DNA from: Caballeronia sp. M1242
GTDB taxonomy: Bacteria > Pseudomonadota > Gammaproteobacteria > Burkholderiales > Burkholderiaceae
NCBI RefSeq assembly: GCF_017220215.1
Contig: NZ_CP071131.1
Location: 248,001-312,000, forward strand
Direction of reading: 5' to 3'
DNA length: 64,000 nucleotides
The notes below the pieces were generated by a model that saw only the letters and a list, made by a program, of their open reading frames with translations, was not told where the DNA came from and searched no databases. Of this stretch, positions 27,044 through 36,573 are shown one piece after another. The translations under genes were made by a program, and so were the position numbers. Every line of letters starts with the position of its first letter. Position 1 is the stretch's first letter.

Positions 27044-28201
27044 TCAATTCGACAGGTAGTCGGCGAGGCGAAGCAGCATGGCATCGCAGTCGCGCAACTG
27101 CTCAACCGTGACGAATTCGTCCGGCTTATGCCCCTGATCCATGCTGCCCGGCCCGCAAACGACGGTCGGAATGCCGGCCTGCTCGAAGAGGCCGCCCTCG
27201 GTGCCGAACGCGACCGTGCCGAATTCCGTCGATCCGGCGACCAGCGCAAGAAGCCGCGCGGCTTCGCTGTCAGGCGGCGTGGCGAGGCCCGGATAAGCCG
27301 ACAAGGGCTGCAAGCTGATACCGGTATCGGGTTTCACCGCGCGCATCTTCGGCAGCAGCGTGGATTCGGCATAGCTCTGCAGGCGTTGCGCGACCTCGTT
27401 CGCATCGAAGCCGGGCAAGGCGCGCACCTCGAAGTCGAAATCGCATTCCGCCGGCACGATGTTGAGCGCGCGGCCGCCCTTGATGACGCCGGTCTGCACT
27501 GTCGAATATGGCGGATCGAAGCGCTCGTCGCGATGCTCGGGTCGCGCGAGTTCCTCGCCAATCTCGTCGAGATGATTGATGAGGCGCGCCGCGTATTGAA
27601 TGGCATTGACGCCGTAAGGCGCATACGCGGAATGACACGGCGCGCCCTTCACGCAGCAACGCATGGCGAGCTTGCCCTTGTGTCCGAGTACCGGCTTGAG
27701 TTCCGTCGGCTCGCCGATGAGACATAACACCGGCTTGTGTTCCCGATGAGCGAGTTGCGCGAGCATCGGACGCACGCCCAGGCATCCGATCTCTTCGTCA
27801 TATGAGAAGGCAAGATGCACGGGCATCTTGAGATCGCGTTCGATAAACGTCGGCACCGCTGCGAGCACCGACGCGAGATAACCCTTCATGTCCGCCGTAC
27901 CGCGTCCATAGAGACGCCCATCTTTCTCGACGAGTGCGAACGGATCGACGGTCCAGGCCTGTCCATCGACGGGCACGACATCCGTATGTCCGGACAATGC
28001 AATGCCCCCGCGATCGCGCGGGCCGATGGTGGCAAAAAGACTCGCCTTGGTGCGCTCGTCGTTATGAAAGAGCTCGCTTTCGACGCCATGCTGCGCGAGA
28101 TAATCGCGAACGAACTCGATGAGCGCGAGATTCGAATCGCGGCTGACCGTCGCAAAGCCGATCAGCTTTTCGAGTAGCACACGGCTTCGCATCTCATTCA
28201 T
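27044..28201 (-). CDS. M20 metallopeptidase, ArgE-like (N-acyl amino acid deacylase)
   Basis: About 385 residues. The metal-binding motifs GGIALSGHTDVVPVDGQ and GRGTADMKGYLA plus FSYDEEIGCLG are those of acetylornithine deacetylase and kin, with the dimerisation domain in the middle. The context is not arginine synthesis: it follows DUF1028, RidA and monooxygenase genes, so it probably hydrolyses an N-acyl or amide bond in a breakdown pathway. I chose ATG 28201, which overlaps the DUF1028 stop by eight bases; 28192 is an alternative. Confidence 0.85.
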   Translation of the reverse strand: MNEMRSRVLLEKLIGFATVSRDSNLALIEFVRDYLAQHGVESELFHNDERTKASLFATIGPRDRGGIALSGHTDVVPVDGQAWTVDPFALVEKDGRLYGRGTADMKGYLASVLAAVPTFIERDLKMPVHLAFSYDEEIGCLGVRPMLAQLAHREHKPVLCLIGEPTELKPVLGHKGKLAMRCCVKGAPCHSAYAPYGVNAIQYAARLINHLDEIGEELARPEHRDERFDPPYSTVQTGVIKGGRALNIVPAECDFDFEVRALPGFDANEVAQRLQSYAESTLLPKMRAVKPDTGISLQPLSAYPGLATPPDSEAARLLALVAGSTEFGTVAFGTEGGLFEQAGIPTVVCGPGSMDQGHKPDEFVTVEQLRDCDAMLLRLADYLSN

Positions 28202-28871
28202 CGCCCGGCACTCCATAGCTCGGCGCGGCGGTCGGATTGAGTGCGCGCGTCACGTAGTCGTTCATCTGCGGCGCGTAGGCGGTCCATAGGTCGCGGAGCT
28301 TGCCGATGGGGTCGTCGTCGGCCCAGTCCACGCGCAGATCGACGAGCGGCCAGCTTAGATCGCTCACGATCTTCAGCGCGGCCGAATGCACAGGGCCCGC
28401 CTCGCCGCCTGCCGCCATGGCCGCTTGCATGGCCGCCAGCAAGCGATCCGCGAGCAGGCCGTCGGCTTGCGCGAATGCAGGCGGCATCGCGTCGATGACA
28501 TGCGTGCCGGCCAGCATGTTGCCCGCCGCGACGCACTGATCGCCCGCGACTGCGTGATGCGTGCCGAGCGCTTCCTTGCCGCTGAAAAAGGCGGTGCGCC
28601 CTTGCGCGTCGATGACCGTAACCTGCCGGTACTCGCGCCATTCGTTCGCATCGAGCGCCTGTTTCAAAGCCTCGGCGGGCGCGAGCCGCTTGTCCGCCAG
28701 AAGCTCCAGAATCTGCGGCCCGAGCGCGGGCAGCGTGACGTTCTGCGTGGCGACGGCACCGACGCCCGCGCGCAGCCACGGACAACGCGCGCCGACCGCG
28801 ATGCTCGACGAACTGATCGCAATGCCGAGCTGCCCCGTTTTGTCACACCGACCGACGATAGAGAAAGTCAT
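28194..28871 (-). CDS. DUF1028 domain protein (Ntn-hydrolase-like)
   Basis: 225 residues. TFSIVGRCDKTGQLGIAISS, then GVGAVATQNVTLPALG and GDQCVAAGNMLAG are the family landmarks. DUF1028 proteins are predicted N-terminal-nucleophile-type enzymes, often near RidA and amidohydrolases, but have no firmly established reaction. ATG 28871 is used; the frame extends to 28904. It lies between the RidA gene and the ArgE-like gene. Confidence 0.85.
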   Translation of the reverse strand: MTFSIVGRCDKTGQLGIAISSSSIAVGARCPWLRAGVGAVATQNVTLPALGPQILELLADKRLAPAEALKQALDANEWREYRQVTVIDAQGRTAFFSGKEALGTHHAVAGDQCVAAGNMLAGTHVIDAMPPAFAQADGLLADRLLAAMQAAMAAGGEAGPVHSAALKIVSDLSWPLVDLRVDWADDDPIGKLRDLWTAYAPQMNDYVTRALNPTAAPSYGVPGDE

Positions 28872-28881
28872 TAGGTGTCCT

Positions 28882-29316
28882 TTACGCTTCCGGTGTCCAT
28901 CCATCGGGGATCACGGCGATCACGTCGATCTCCATGAGCCATTGCGGCTGGCCCAACGCGACGACGGTCAGTCCCGTCGAAATGGGAAACACGCCCTTGA
29001 GCCACTTGCCGACTTCCCTGTACACCGGCTCGCGATAACGCACGTCGGTGAGGTACGTCGTCGTCTTGACGATGTGCGAAAGGTCGCTGCCCGCTTCTTC
29101 TAGCAACTGCTTCACGTTCTTCATCGCCTGCTCGGCTTGCGCGCGCGCATCGCCCAAGCCGACGAGATTGCCTTCGAAATCCGTGCCCACTTGCCCGCGA
29201 ACATAAACGGTATTGCCCGCTCGCACGGCCTGGCACAGATCGTTGTCGAGTGTCTGATTCGGATACGTATCCTTCGTATTGAACATGCGGATACGGGTAT
29301 GCGTCGGTTGGCTCAT
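28882..29316 (-). CDS. RidA-family protein (enamine/imine deaminase-like)
   Basis: 144 residues of the YjgF/RidA fold. Landmarks are VRAGNTVYVRGQVGTDFEGN and the family loop IVKTTTYLTDVRYREPVY. The usual RidA arginine is not obvious at its normal place, so it may be one of the non-archetypal Rid subfamilies linked to catabolic operons. Ten bases separate it from the DUF1028 gene. It could clear an imine formed from an oxidised amine, which is inference. Confidence 0.85.
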   Translation of the reverse strand: MSQPTHTRIRMFNTKDTYPNQTLDNDLCQAVRAGNTVYVRGQVGTDFEGNLVGLGDARAQAEQAMKNVKQLLEEAGSDLSHIVKTTTYLTDVRYREPVYREVGKWLKGVFPISTGLTVVALGQPQWLMEIDVIAVIPDGWTPEA

Positions 29317-29334
29317 CAATGCACCTGATTTGGT

Positions 29335-30642
29335 TCAGTGGGCTCGCACGCTTTCTTCGCTGTGAGGCTTATTCGCGTGGCTATGCGGCGAGTCGTAATA
29401 CGCCTGATATTTGCGTTGCGTGACGATGTGATCCGCGACGTGTTTCGCGTCGTGCCACACGCCCCAGATGAACGCCGAGCCGCGTCGCGAGAGCCACGGC
29501 AAGCCGAGAAAATAGATTCCCGGCTCCTTCGCTACCCCACGCTGGTGCTTCGGCTTGCCGTTGTCGTCGAAGGCATCGACCTGCAGCCAGCTGAAATCGG
29601 TCGCATAACCCGTCGCCCAGATGATCGAGCTTACGCCTCGCTGCGCCAGATCGAGTTCGAGCAGCGGATTCGTGAGGCATTCCGGATCGGGTGGAATCAT
29701 GCGCGCTTCCGGTTCAGCGGGCAGATCGAGGCCATTGCGGGTGGCGTACATGTCGGCGGCATCGAGCAGCGACAGATAGTTTTGATCGCCGCGCGCGATG
29801 TTCTCTGCGAGATCATCGTTGAAGCGAGCCACGCCATTATCGAACGCTTTTGTCAGACCAACGAGCGTAATGCCCTGATGCGCAAGCCGGCGAAAGTCGA
29901 CGGTTTGCCCGCCGCGCGCGCCGCTTACCGCAATCGTCACATGTTCGCGGCCCGGCTTCATGACTTCGGCGTCCCACTCGCCGAGCACGCCGAGCCACCA
30001 GCAGAAGTCGCGGCCGCGATAGGCACGCGGCGGACGATCGTGCGCGCCCACCGACAGATAGACGCGGCGCCCCGCACGCTGCAATTCATCGGCGATCTGC
30101 ACGCCCGACGATCCCGCGCCCACGACCAGCACGCCGCCTGCGGGCAATTGCTGCGGATTGCGGTAGTCGGCGGAGTGAATCTGCGTGAGCGATGCGTCTC
30201 GCGGCGCGATCGGCGGAATCACGGGTTTCTGAAAGGGGCCAGTCGCGACGACCACGCGCTTCGCTTCGATCACGCCATCGGATGTCTCTACGTTGAAACC
30301 CGGACGCCCCGTGTTGCGCACGACCTTCTTTACTTCGACGCCGGTGCGAATGGGCGCATCGAATTTCTTCGCATAGGCGACGAAATAGTCCGCGATTTCC
30401 TCTTTCGGCGGAAAGCCGTCGGGCGCGGTCTGCGCGTACTCGAGATTGGGAAAGCGATCGTGCCACGCAGGCCCGTTGGCCACGAGTGAGTCCCATCGGC
30501 CCGTGCGCCAGCGTTCCGCGATGCGCGCGCGTTCCAGCACGAGATGCGGCACGCCGTGCCGGCTCAGATGTTCACTCATCGCGACGCCGGCCTGGCCCGC
30601 GCCGACCACGAGCGTGTCGATCAAAGTAGTTTCCACTGTCAT
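29335..30642 (-). CDS. flavin-containing monooxygenase / NAD(P)-binding oxidoreductase
   Basis: 435 residues. Two nucleotide-binding motifs are visible: LVVGAGQAGVAMSEHL (FAD) and VLVVGAGSSGVQIADEL (NADPH). WRTGRWDSLVANGP and SSIIWATGYATDFSWL are typical of the CzcO/YhiI-like monooxygenase branch. It likely oxidises an amine or sulfur centre. ATG 30642 has AAGGA upstream. First of four minus-strand genes and divergent from the LysR regulator, with a perfect dyad in the gap. Confidence 0.85.
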   Translation of the reverse strand: MTVETTLIDTLVVGAGQAGVAMSEHLSRHGVPHLVLERARIAERWRTGRWDSLVANGPAWHDRFPNLEYAQTAPDGFPPKEEIADYFVAYAKKFDAPIRTGVEVKKVVRNTGRPGFNVETSDGVIEAKRVVVATGPFQKPVIPPIAPRDASLTQIHSADYRNPQQLPAGGVLVVGAGSSGVQIADELQRAGRRVYLSVGAHDRPPRAYRGRDFCWWLGVLGEWDAEVMKPGREHVTIAVSGARGGQTVDFRRLAHQGITLVGLTKAFDNGVARFNDDLAENIARGDQNYLSLLDAADMYATRNGLDLPAEPEARMIPPDPECLTNPLLELDLAQRGVSSIIWATGYATDFSWLQVDAFDDNGKPKHQRGVAKEPGIYFLGLPWLSRRGSAFIWGVWHDAKHVADHIVTQRKYQAYYDSPHSHANKPHSEESVRAH

Positions 30643-30732
30643 GGGTGTGTCCTTCCGAGAGGCTCGTATGGCCGTTCCAATGCCGATTGAATCTACGCGC
30701 CGCGACCGGATCAATAAAATATTTTCAAAAAA

Positions 30733-30758
30733 TGCATAGCATGGGATTTACCTATGCA
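30733..30758. promoter_or_regulatory. LysR-type operator candidate between monooxygenase and LysR genes
   Basis: TGCATAG (30733-30739) and CTATGCA (30752-30758) are perfect arms around 12 bases, in the divergent gap. The position and dyad form suit an autoregulatory LysR site that also controls the monooxygenase operon. Confidence 0.55.
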
Positions 30759-30819
30759 GTGATTTTTGTCCACCGCACAATGCAATGCAGTTCGGCTTGA
30801 AAGAGGTCAGATCGTCGCA

Positions 30820-31746
30820 ATGGAAAGTCATCCGTTACGCTACTCGCTGCGGCAGTTGCGCTACTTCGTGGTCGCGGCGGAGGCCCTGTCGTTCACTGCC
30901 GCCGCCAGAAAGCTGCATATCTCGCAGCCTTCTATTTCCACCGCGCTGGCGGACCTCGAAGTGTCCTTCGGGGTTCAGCTATTCATCCGGCATCACGCGA
31001 GCGGTTTGTCGCTGACGCAGGCCGGACGCGACCTACTCGGGCAAGCCCGCAATCTGCTGAAGATCGCGGAAGAACTGCAAATGGCCGCCAAGGAACTCGA
31101 TGGCGGCATGACTGGTTCCATCGCGCTCGGCTGCCTCGTTTCCCTCGCGCCGCCGCTGATGCCGGGCCTCATCAGCCGCTTCACGGCCGATCACGCGGGC
31201 ATCGCCTTTCGCACGGTAGAAGGTCACCAGGACGCCTTGCTGCGCGGCCTGCATGACGGCTCGATCGATCTCGCGCTCACTTATAGCCTCGATCTCACTG
31301 AGGACATCGCCTTCACGCCGCTCTTGTCGTTGCCGCCTTATGCGATTCTGCCGCGCACGCATCGCCTCGCGCGCGCCCGCAAGATCTCGCTCGCCGATCT
31401 GTTGCCCGAGCCTTACGTCATGCTGGACCTGCCGCATAGCCGGGAATATTTCGCCGCGCTCTTCGATGCAGTGGGCAACCGGCCGGTGCCCGCGTTTCGC
31501 TCGTCGCAGCCCGAAGTGGTGCGAGGCATGGTGGCGAACGGTCTCGGCTATAGCCTGCTTAATTTCCCGCTCAAATCGAACCGCACCGTGGACGGCGAGG
31601 AGTTCGTCATTAAGCGTTTCAAAGACAACGTGAACGCGACGATGCTCGGCGTCGCGCAATCCCGCACTATGAAGCCGCGCCAGGTGGTGCACCGGTTCAC
31701 CTCGTTCTGCGAGAACTACATACGGCGGCTGCGTATCGACACTTGA
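30820..31746 (+). CDS. LysR-family transcriptional regulator
   Basis: 308 residues. The winged helix-turn-helix lies at about residues 5-60 (LRQLRYFVVAAEALSFTAAA, QPSISTALADLE). The rest is a LysR substrate-binding domain with GSIALGCLVSLAP near residue 100. ATG 30820 starts the family's usual N-terminus; the frame extends back to a TTG at 30766. It sits between two gene sets that read outward and onward, and probably controls both. The inducer is unknown. Confidence 0.88.
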   Translation: MESHPLRYSLRQLRYFVVAAEALSFTAAARKLHISQPSISTALADLEVSFGVQLFIRHHASGLSLTQAGRDLLGQARNLLKIAEELQMAAKELDGGMTGSIALGCLVSLAPPLMPGLISRFTADHAGIAFRTVEGHQDALLRGLHDGSIDLALTYSLDLTEDIAFTPLLSLPPYAILPRTHRLARARKISLADLLPEPYVMLDLPHSREYFAALFDAVGNRPVPAFRSSQPEVVRGMVANGLGYSLLNFPLKSNRTVDGEEFVIKRFKDNVNATMLGVAQSRTMKPRQVVHRFTSFCENYIRRLRIDT

Positions 31747-31821
31747 TGCCGGCTGTATAGGAAAAAGCTTTGCGCTGTATCCGAAAACAATATTTTGACT
31801 GGCATATTGGCTTGATAGATT

Positions 31822-31857
31822 GAGTGCCTGTCGAGTGCCTATAAAAGAAGAGGCACT
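31822..31857 (+). promoter_or_regulatory. repeat/dyad in the leader of the Rieske gene
   Basis: GAGTGCCT occurs directly repeated (31822-31829 and 31833-31840), and its second copy pairs with AGGCACT at 31851-31857 across ten bases. It lies 30 bases before the ATG, so a leader structure or operator is possible. Confidence 0.4.
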
Positions 31858-31886
31858 TCTGCTCACTGAACGAGGAGGAAATCGTC

Positions 31887-33017
31887 ATGGCGCACCTGAA
31901 CGAGCTGATGAACGCATTGCGCGATGGATGCGACCGCCCGTTCAGCGACGCCCATGCGATGCCGCCCGGCGTTTATACGTCGGCCGACTTTCTCGCGCTC
32001 GAAGAAGAGCGCATCTTCTCGCGCGAATGGCAATGCGTCGGGCGCGCGAGCGCGCTGAAAGCCCCGGGCGACTATCTCACCGCGCGCATCGCCGCGCAGC
32101 CGGTGGTCGTCTTGCGGGACGACCACATGCAGCTCAAGGCGATGTCCAATGTATGCCTGCATCGCATGTCGATATTGCTCGAAGGACGCGGCAACGTGCG
32201 ACGCATCGTGTGTCCTTATCACGCGTGGAATTATTCGCTCGATGGCGCGTTGAAAGGCGCGCCGCTGATGGACCGACAAGAAGGCTTCTGCAAGGAAAGC
32301 TATAAGCTGCCCGCCGTGCGATGCGAAGAATGGCAAGGCTGGATCTATGTGACGCTCGATGCGAACGCGCCACCCGTCGGCAAACAACTTGCCGAGTTGG
32401 ACACGTTGATCGAAGCGTACGGCATGACCGACTACATCGAAACGTTCTATGAAGAGCACGTGTGGGACACCAACTGGAAGATACTCGCCGAGAACTTCAT
32501 GGAGAGCTATCACCTGCCGATGCTGCATCGCGCGACCGTAGGCCCCCACTCGCGTTTGGAAGAGATGGAATGTCCGCCGGGTCATGCGGCGTTCAACTAT
32601 CACTGGATCACGAAAGAAGCCTCGTTGCCCATTGGTAATGCGCACCCGGACAACACGCGCTTGTCGGGGCACTGGCGCAAGACGACTGCGCTGCTCGCCA
32701 TTTATCCGACGCATCTCGTGACCTTGACTCCCGGCTACTTCTGGTATCTCGTGCTTCAACCGGAGGGCGTCGGCCGCGTGCATATCCGCTTCGGCGGCGG
32801 ACTCGCGCCGGAATTCATCGCCGATCCGGAAGCCAACGCGCACATGGCAACGCTCAAGAAACTGCTCGACGAAGTGAACGCCGAAGACAAGCGCGGCGTG
32901 CAAGCCGTGTTTCGCGGCGTGCATGCGCCGTTGGCGAAGCCGGGACATCTGAGCCATCTCGAGCGGCCCAATTATGACTTCGCGCGATATCTCGCGGGCA
33001 AGCTGAAATCGCAGTAA
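31887..33017 (+). CDS. Rieske non-heme iron oxygenase, alpha subunit
   Basis: 376 residues. The Rieske cluster ligands are C90-H92 (CLHR) and C109-H112 (CPYHAW). The mononuclear iron site is in ENFMESYHLPMLH (H209 and H214). The length and the FMESYH motif match the branch acting on quaternary amines and aromatic acids (GbcA/CntA-like). No reductase or ferredoxin gene is close. GAGGAGG precedes the ATG. It is followed by a polyamine-type transporter, so an amine-containing substrate is inferred. Confidence 0.9.
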   Translation: MAHLNELMNALRDGCDRPFSDAHAMPPGVYTSADFLALEEERIFSREWQCVGRASALKAPGDYLTARIAAQPVVVLRDDHMQLKAMSNVCLHRMSILLEGRGNVRRIVCPYHAWNYSLDGALKGAPLMDRQEGFCKESYKLPAVRCEEWQGWIYVTLDANAPPVGKQLAELDTLIEAYGMTDYIETFYEEHVWDTNWKILAENFMESYHLPMLHRATVGPHSRLEEMECPPGHAAFNYHWITKEASLPIGNAHPDNTRLSGHWRKTTALLAIYPTHLVTLTPGYFWYLVLQPEGVGRVHIRFGGGLAPEFIADPEANAHMATLKKLLDEVNAEDKRGVQAVFRGVHAPLAKPGHLSHLERPNYDFARYLAGKLKSQ

Positions 33018-33038
33018 GAACGACAGGACGCCATCAAG

Positions 33039-34220
33039 ATGTCGAACCCTTCCTTCATCTCATTCTCGGGCGTGAGCAAATCGTACGACGGCGCGAATTA
33101 CGTCGTCGACGGCTTGAACCTCGACGTAAGCAAGGGAGAATTCCTGTCGCTGCTCGGGCCGTCCGGTTCGGGCAAGACCACCACGCTGATGATGCTCGCC
33201 GGTTTTGAATCGCCGACGCAGGGCGAGATCCGGCTCGATGGCAAGCGCCTCGACGACAAGCCGCCACATCGGCGCGATATCGGCATGGTGTTCCAGAACT
33301 ACGCGCTCTTTCCGCATCTGACGATTGCCGAGAACGTGGCGTTCCCGCTCTCGGTGCGGCGCGTGAGCCGTGCGGACCAGAAGACACGCGTGAAGCGCGC
33401 GCTCGAAATGGTGGAATTGCCGCATCTGGCTAACAGGCGGCCGGCACAGCTTTCGGGCGGGCAACAGCAGCGCGTGGCACTTGCGCGCGCGCTCGTATTC
33501 GAGCCGAGCGTCGTGCTGATGGACGAACCGCTCGGCGCGCTGGACAAGCGCCTTCGCGAGACCATGCAGTACGAAATCATGCGGCTGCATCGCGAGTTAG
33601 CGCTGACCATCGTCTATGTGACGCACGATCAGGCCGAGGCGCTGACCATGTCGGACCGCGTCGCCGTGTTCTCCGATGGACGCATTCAGCAAGTCGCCAC
33701 GCCGAGCGAGCTGTATGAGAACGCGCAGAACGCGTTCGTCGCGAACTTCGTCGGAGAGAATAATGGCCTGACGGGACGCGTCATGACCTGCGACGGCTCA
33801 TGGGCGACGTTCGCGCTTTCCGACGGCAGCATCATTCGCGGCCGATGCGAGTCCGGCCTGCGCGTCGGCGACGAAGCCATGCTCGCGCTGCGCCCCGAGC
33901 GCGCTCACATCCCGAGCGCGGAAGGCATGCATCTCGACGAGCACGACAACGTCGTTCGCGCCCGCGTGAACGAACTCGTGTATTGCGGCGATCATCATCG
34001 CGTGCATCTGACGCTCGGCTCGCGCGACGCGATCGTCGTGAAAGTGCCGAATACGCAGCGTCACGCGCTGCCGTCATCCGGCGACATGATCGATGTCGCG
34101 TGGCGTCACGACGACTGCAAGATTCTCGCGATGAGCGCCCCGCCTCGCGCGAGCGCGACCCCTTCTTCCACCTCGCCAACCCCTTCCCTCATCACGACCG
34201 CACCCGCAGGAGCCAACTGA
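33039..34220 (+). CDS. ABC transporter ATPase, spermidine/putrescine type (PotA-like)
   Basis: 393 residues. Walker A GPSGSGKT (residues 40-47), signature LSGGQQQR, Walker B VVLMDEPLGALD and a switch histidine in VTHDQAEALT are all intact. A C-terminal TOBE domain (LRPERAHIPS) matches PotA. An Ala/Ser/Pro/Thr-rich tail of about 25 residues follows. The gene starts 21 bases after the Rieske gene and its stop is one base from the binding-protein ATG, so they form one operon. Confidence 0.92.
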   Translation: MSNPSFISFSGVSKSYDGANYVVDGLNLDVSKGEFLSLLGPSGSGKTTTLMMLAGFESPTQGEIRLDGKRLDDKPPHRRDIGMVFQNYALFPHLTIAENVAFPLSVRRVSRADQKTRVKRALEMVELPHLANRRPAQLSGGQQQRVALARALVFEPSVVLMDEPLGALDKRLRETMQYEIMRLHRELALTIVYVTHDQAEALTMSDRVAVFSDGRIQQVATPSELYENAQNAFVANFVGENNGLTGRVMTCDGSWATFALSDGSIIRGRCESGLRVGDEAMLALRPERAHIPSAEGMHLDEHDNVVRARVNELVYCGDHHRVHLTLGSRDAIVVKVPNTQRHALPSSGDMIDVAWRHDDCKILAMSAPPRASATPSSTSPTPSLITTAPAGAN

Positions 34221-34221
34221 C

Positions 34222-35268
34222 ATGCGCACTCAAATCAAAGCACAATGCGCCGCACTCGCCCTACTCGCCTTCGGCACCATGACTTCGCACGCCGCTGAAA
34301 CGCTGCATGTGGTCACGTTCGGCGGCGCCTTCGAAGCCGCGGCCAAGAAGGCGTGGATGGACCCGTTCACGCAGGCCACCGGCACGCAGTTCTCGCTCGA
34401 ATCGTATGATGGCGGCCTCGCCAAACTCTCCGCGATGGAGCAGGCCAAGAACACGACATGGGACCTGATCGACCTCGAAACCAACGATGCGATCACCGGA
34501 TGCGACGAAGGGCTGCTCCAGAAATTCGACAAGAAGTCCCTCGGCAATACCAGCGACTTCATTCCCGGATCGCTCAGCGATTGCGCGGTCGCGAGCATGG
34601 TCTGGTCGACGGTCTATGCGTATGACACGAGCAAGCTGAAGAGCGCGCCTTCCACCGTCAACGACTTCTTCGACACGCAGAAATTCCCTGGCAAGCGCGG
34701 CCTGCGCAAGTCGCCGAAGGTGACGCTGGAGTGGGCGCTGATCGCCGATGGCGTGGATCCGAAGGATGTGTACAAGGTGCTCGGCACGCCCGCGGGCGTC
34801 GATCGCGCGTTCAAGAAGCTCGACACCATCAAGAAGGACATCGTGTGGTGGGAGTCGGGCGCGCAGGCGCCGCAGCTGCTCGCCGACGGCGCCGTCGTGA
34901 TGGTGCAAGCGTATAACGGCCGCATCGACGATGCCGTGAGGAAGGACCACAAGCCGTTCAAGTCCGTGTGGGACGCGCAGGTCTACGACTTCGAATGGTG
35001 GGCCATTCCGACCGGCGCGAAGAATGCCGACCTCGCCGCGAAGTTCATCGTATCGCAGGCGCAGCCGAAGGCATCGGCGGATTTGTCGAAGTACATCGCC
35101 TATGCGCCGCCGCGCAAGGAAGCCGTCGCGCTCGTCGACAAGCAGCGTCTCGCCGACATGCCGACCGCGCCCGCGAACTTCAAGCGCGCCGTGCAGATCA
35201 ACGCGAACTTCTGGGCCGACAACGCAGACGCCATCAACAAGCGCTTTCAGGTCTGGCTGACGCAATAA
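34222..35268 (+). CDS. ABC transporter substrate-binding protein (PotD-like)
   Basis: 348 residues. Signal peptide ends near TMTSHAAE, and the mature protein starts LHVVTFGGAFEAAAKKAW, as in PotD/PotF-type proteins. TWDLIDLETNDAITGCDEG and the aromatic-rich DFEWWAIPTG region form the pocket. Periplasmic. The gene is the second of a complete four-gene transporter. Ligand not readable; polyamines or quaternary amines are likely from family and context. Confidence 0.9.
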   Translation: MRTQIKAQCAALALLAFGTMTSHAAETLHVVTFGGAFEAAAKKAWMDPFTQATGTQFSLESYDGGLAKLSAMEQAKNTTWDLIDLETNDAITGCDEGLLQKFDKKSLGNTSDFIPGSLSDCAVASMVWSTVYAYDTSKLKSAPSTVNDFFDTQKFPGKRGLRKSPKVTLEWALIADGVDPKDVYKVLGTPAGVDRAFKKLDTIKKDIVWWESGAQAPQLLADGAVVMVQAYNGRIDDAVRKDHKPFKSVWDAQVYDFEWWAIPTGAKNADLAAKFIVSQAQPKASADLSKYIAYAPPRKEAVALVDKQRLADMPTAPANFKRAVQINANFWADNADAINKRFQVWLTQ

Positions 35269-35295
35269 GCGGCCACGGCATAAGAGAGGACGAAC

Positions 35296-36549
35296 ATGCC
35301 CGCATCGATTCACGCGACGACCGCCGGCTCGCACGCAAACGCCGAAGGCCGCGCGTCGTACAACAAGGCGCAACGACGCGCCTCGATGCGGGCGCTTCTG
35401 CTCGCGTTGCCGTTGATCGTATTTCTGTTGTCTACGTTCATCGCGCCGATTGCGCTGCTGCTTGCGCGCAGCGCGCAGAACCACGAAGTGCCGGACGGCA
35501 TGCCCGCGCTCGCGCGCGCATTGAATGCATGGGACGGTCAGGGCGTACCGGATGAACATACTTTCGCCCTCCTCGCATCCGGATTGAAGGAAGCGCAGGA
35601 AAGCGGTCAGCTCGGCACGATCGCGCGGCGTCTCAACTTCGCGCAGCCCGAGTTCCGCAGCTTGTTGATGCGCACCGCCCGCAAGCTGCATGACGACACG
35701 CCGAAAGCATGGAAGCCCGCGTTGATCGAGATCGACGAGCGTTGGAATTCGCCGGAAATCTGGCGTTTGCTCAAGCGTGCCGCTCAATCGCCGACGCCCG
35801 ACTATCTGCTCGCCGCCGTCGATGCCCAGGTCACGCCGCAAGGCACGATCGCGTCGATGCCGGCGAATGCGTCCGTCTATCGCGAAGCCTTCGCCCGCAC
35901 GGTATCCATCAGCGCGACGGTCACGCTGCTGTGCCTCGTGCTCGGTTATCCGGTTGCCTGGCTGCTCGCGAATCTGCCCGCGAAGACCAGCAACCGGCTG
36001 ATGCTCTTCGTGATCGTGCCGTTCTGGACGTCGCTGCTCGTGCGCACCACCGCGTGGTATGTGCTGCTGCAACCGGGCGGCGTCATCAATAGCGTGCTGT
36101 CGGGACTCGGACTCGCGACGCATCCGGTACCGCTCATCTTCAATCGCACGGGCGTGCTGATCGGCATGACGCATGTCCTCTTGCCGTACATGATCCTCGC
36201 GATCTACTCGGTGATGAAAAGCGTGTCGCCCGTTTATATGCGCGCCGCCAAGTCGCTCGGCGCGCATCCGTTCACTGCGTTCGTTCGCGTGTATGTACCG
36301 CAGACATTGCCCGGCGTCGGCGCGGGATGTTTTCTCGTTTTCGTACTCGCGCTCGGTTACTACATCACGCCCGCGCTGCTCGGCGGCGCAGGCGACGAGA
36401 TGATCAGCCAGCTCATCGCCATTCAGACGAACACGCAACTGAACTGGGGTCTCGCGGGCGCGCTGTCGGCCTACCTCGTGATCTTCACGGCGGTGTTCTA
36501 TTTCCTGTTCAACCGCATCGTCGGCATCGACCGGCTGCGCTTCGGTTGA
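35296..36549 (+). CDS. ABC transporter permease (PotB-like)
   Basis: 417 residues. TM1 lies at about 30-57, then a long extracytoplasmic loop of about 120 residues (unusually large), then five further membrane segments with the permease EAA-type loop (AAKSLGAHPFTAFVRVYVPQT). Family PotB/PotH. The loop distinguishes it from E. coli PotB, which is shorter. RBS AGAGAGGA precedes the ATG. Confidence 0.9.
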   Translation: MPASIHATTAGSHANAEGRASYNKAQRRASMRALLLALPLIVFLLSTFIAPIALLLARSAQNHEVPDGMPALARALNAWDGQGVPDEHTFALLASGLKEAQESGQLGTIARRLNFAQPEFRSLLMRTARKLHDDTPKAWKPALIEIDERWNSPEIWRLLKRAAQSPTPDYLLAAVDAQVTPQGTIASMPANASVYREAFARTVSISATVTLLCLVLGYPVAWLLANLPAKTSNRLMLFVIVPFWTSLLVRTTAWYVLLQPGGVINSVLSGLGLATHPVPLIFNRTGVLIGMTHVLLPYMILAIYSVMKSVSPVYMRAAKSLGAHPFTAFVRVYVPQTLPGVGAGCFLVFVLALGYYITPALLGGAGDEMISQLIAIQTNTQLNWGLAGALSAYLVIFTAVFYFLFNRIVGIDRLRFG

Positions 36550-36573
36550 TTCGACCCATCCGGAGGAAAGCTC

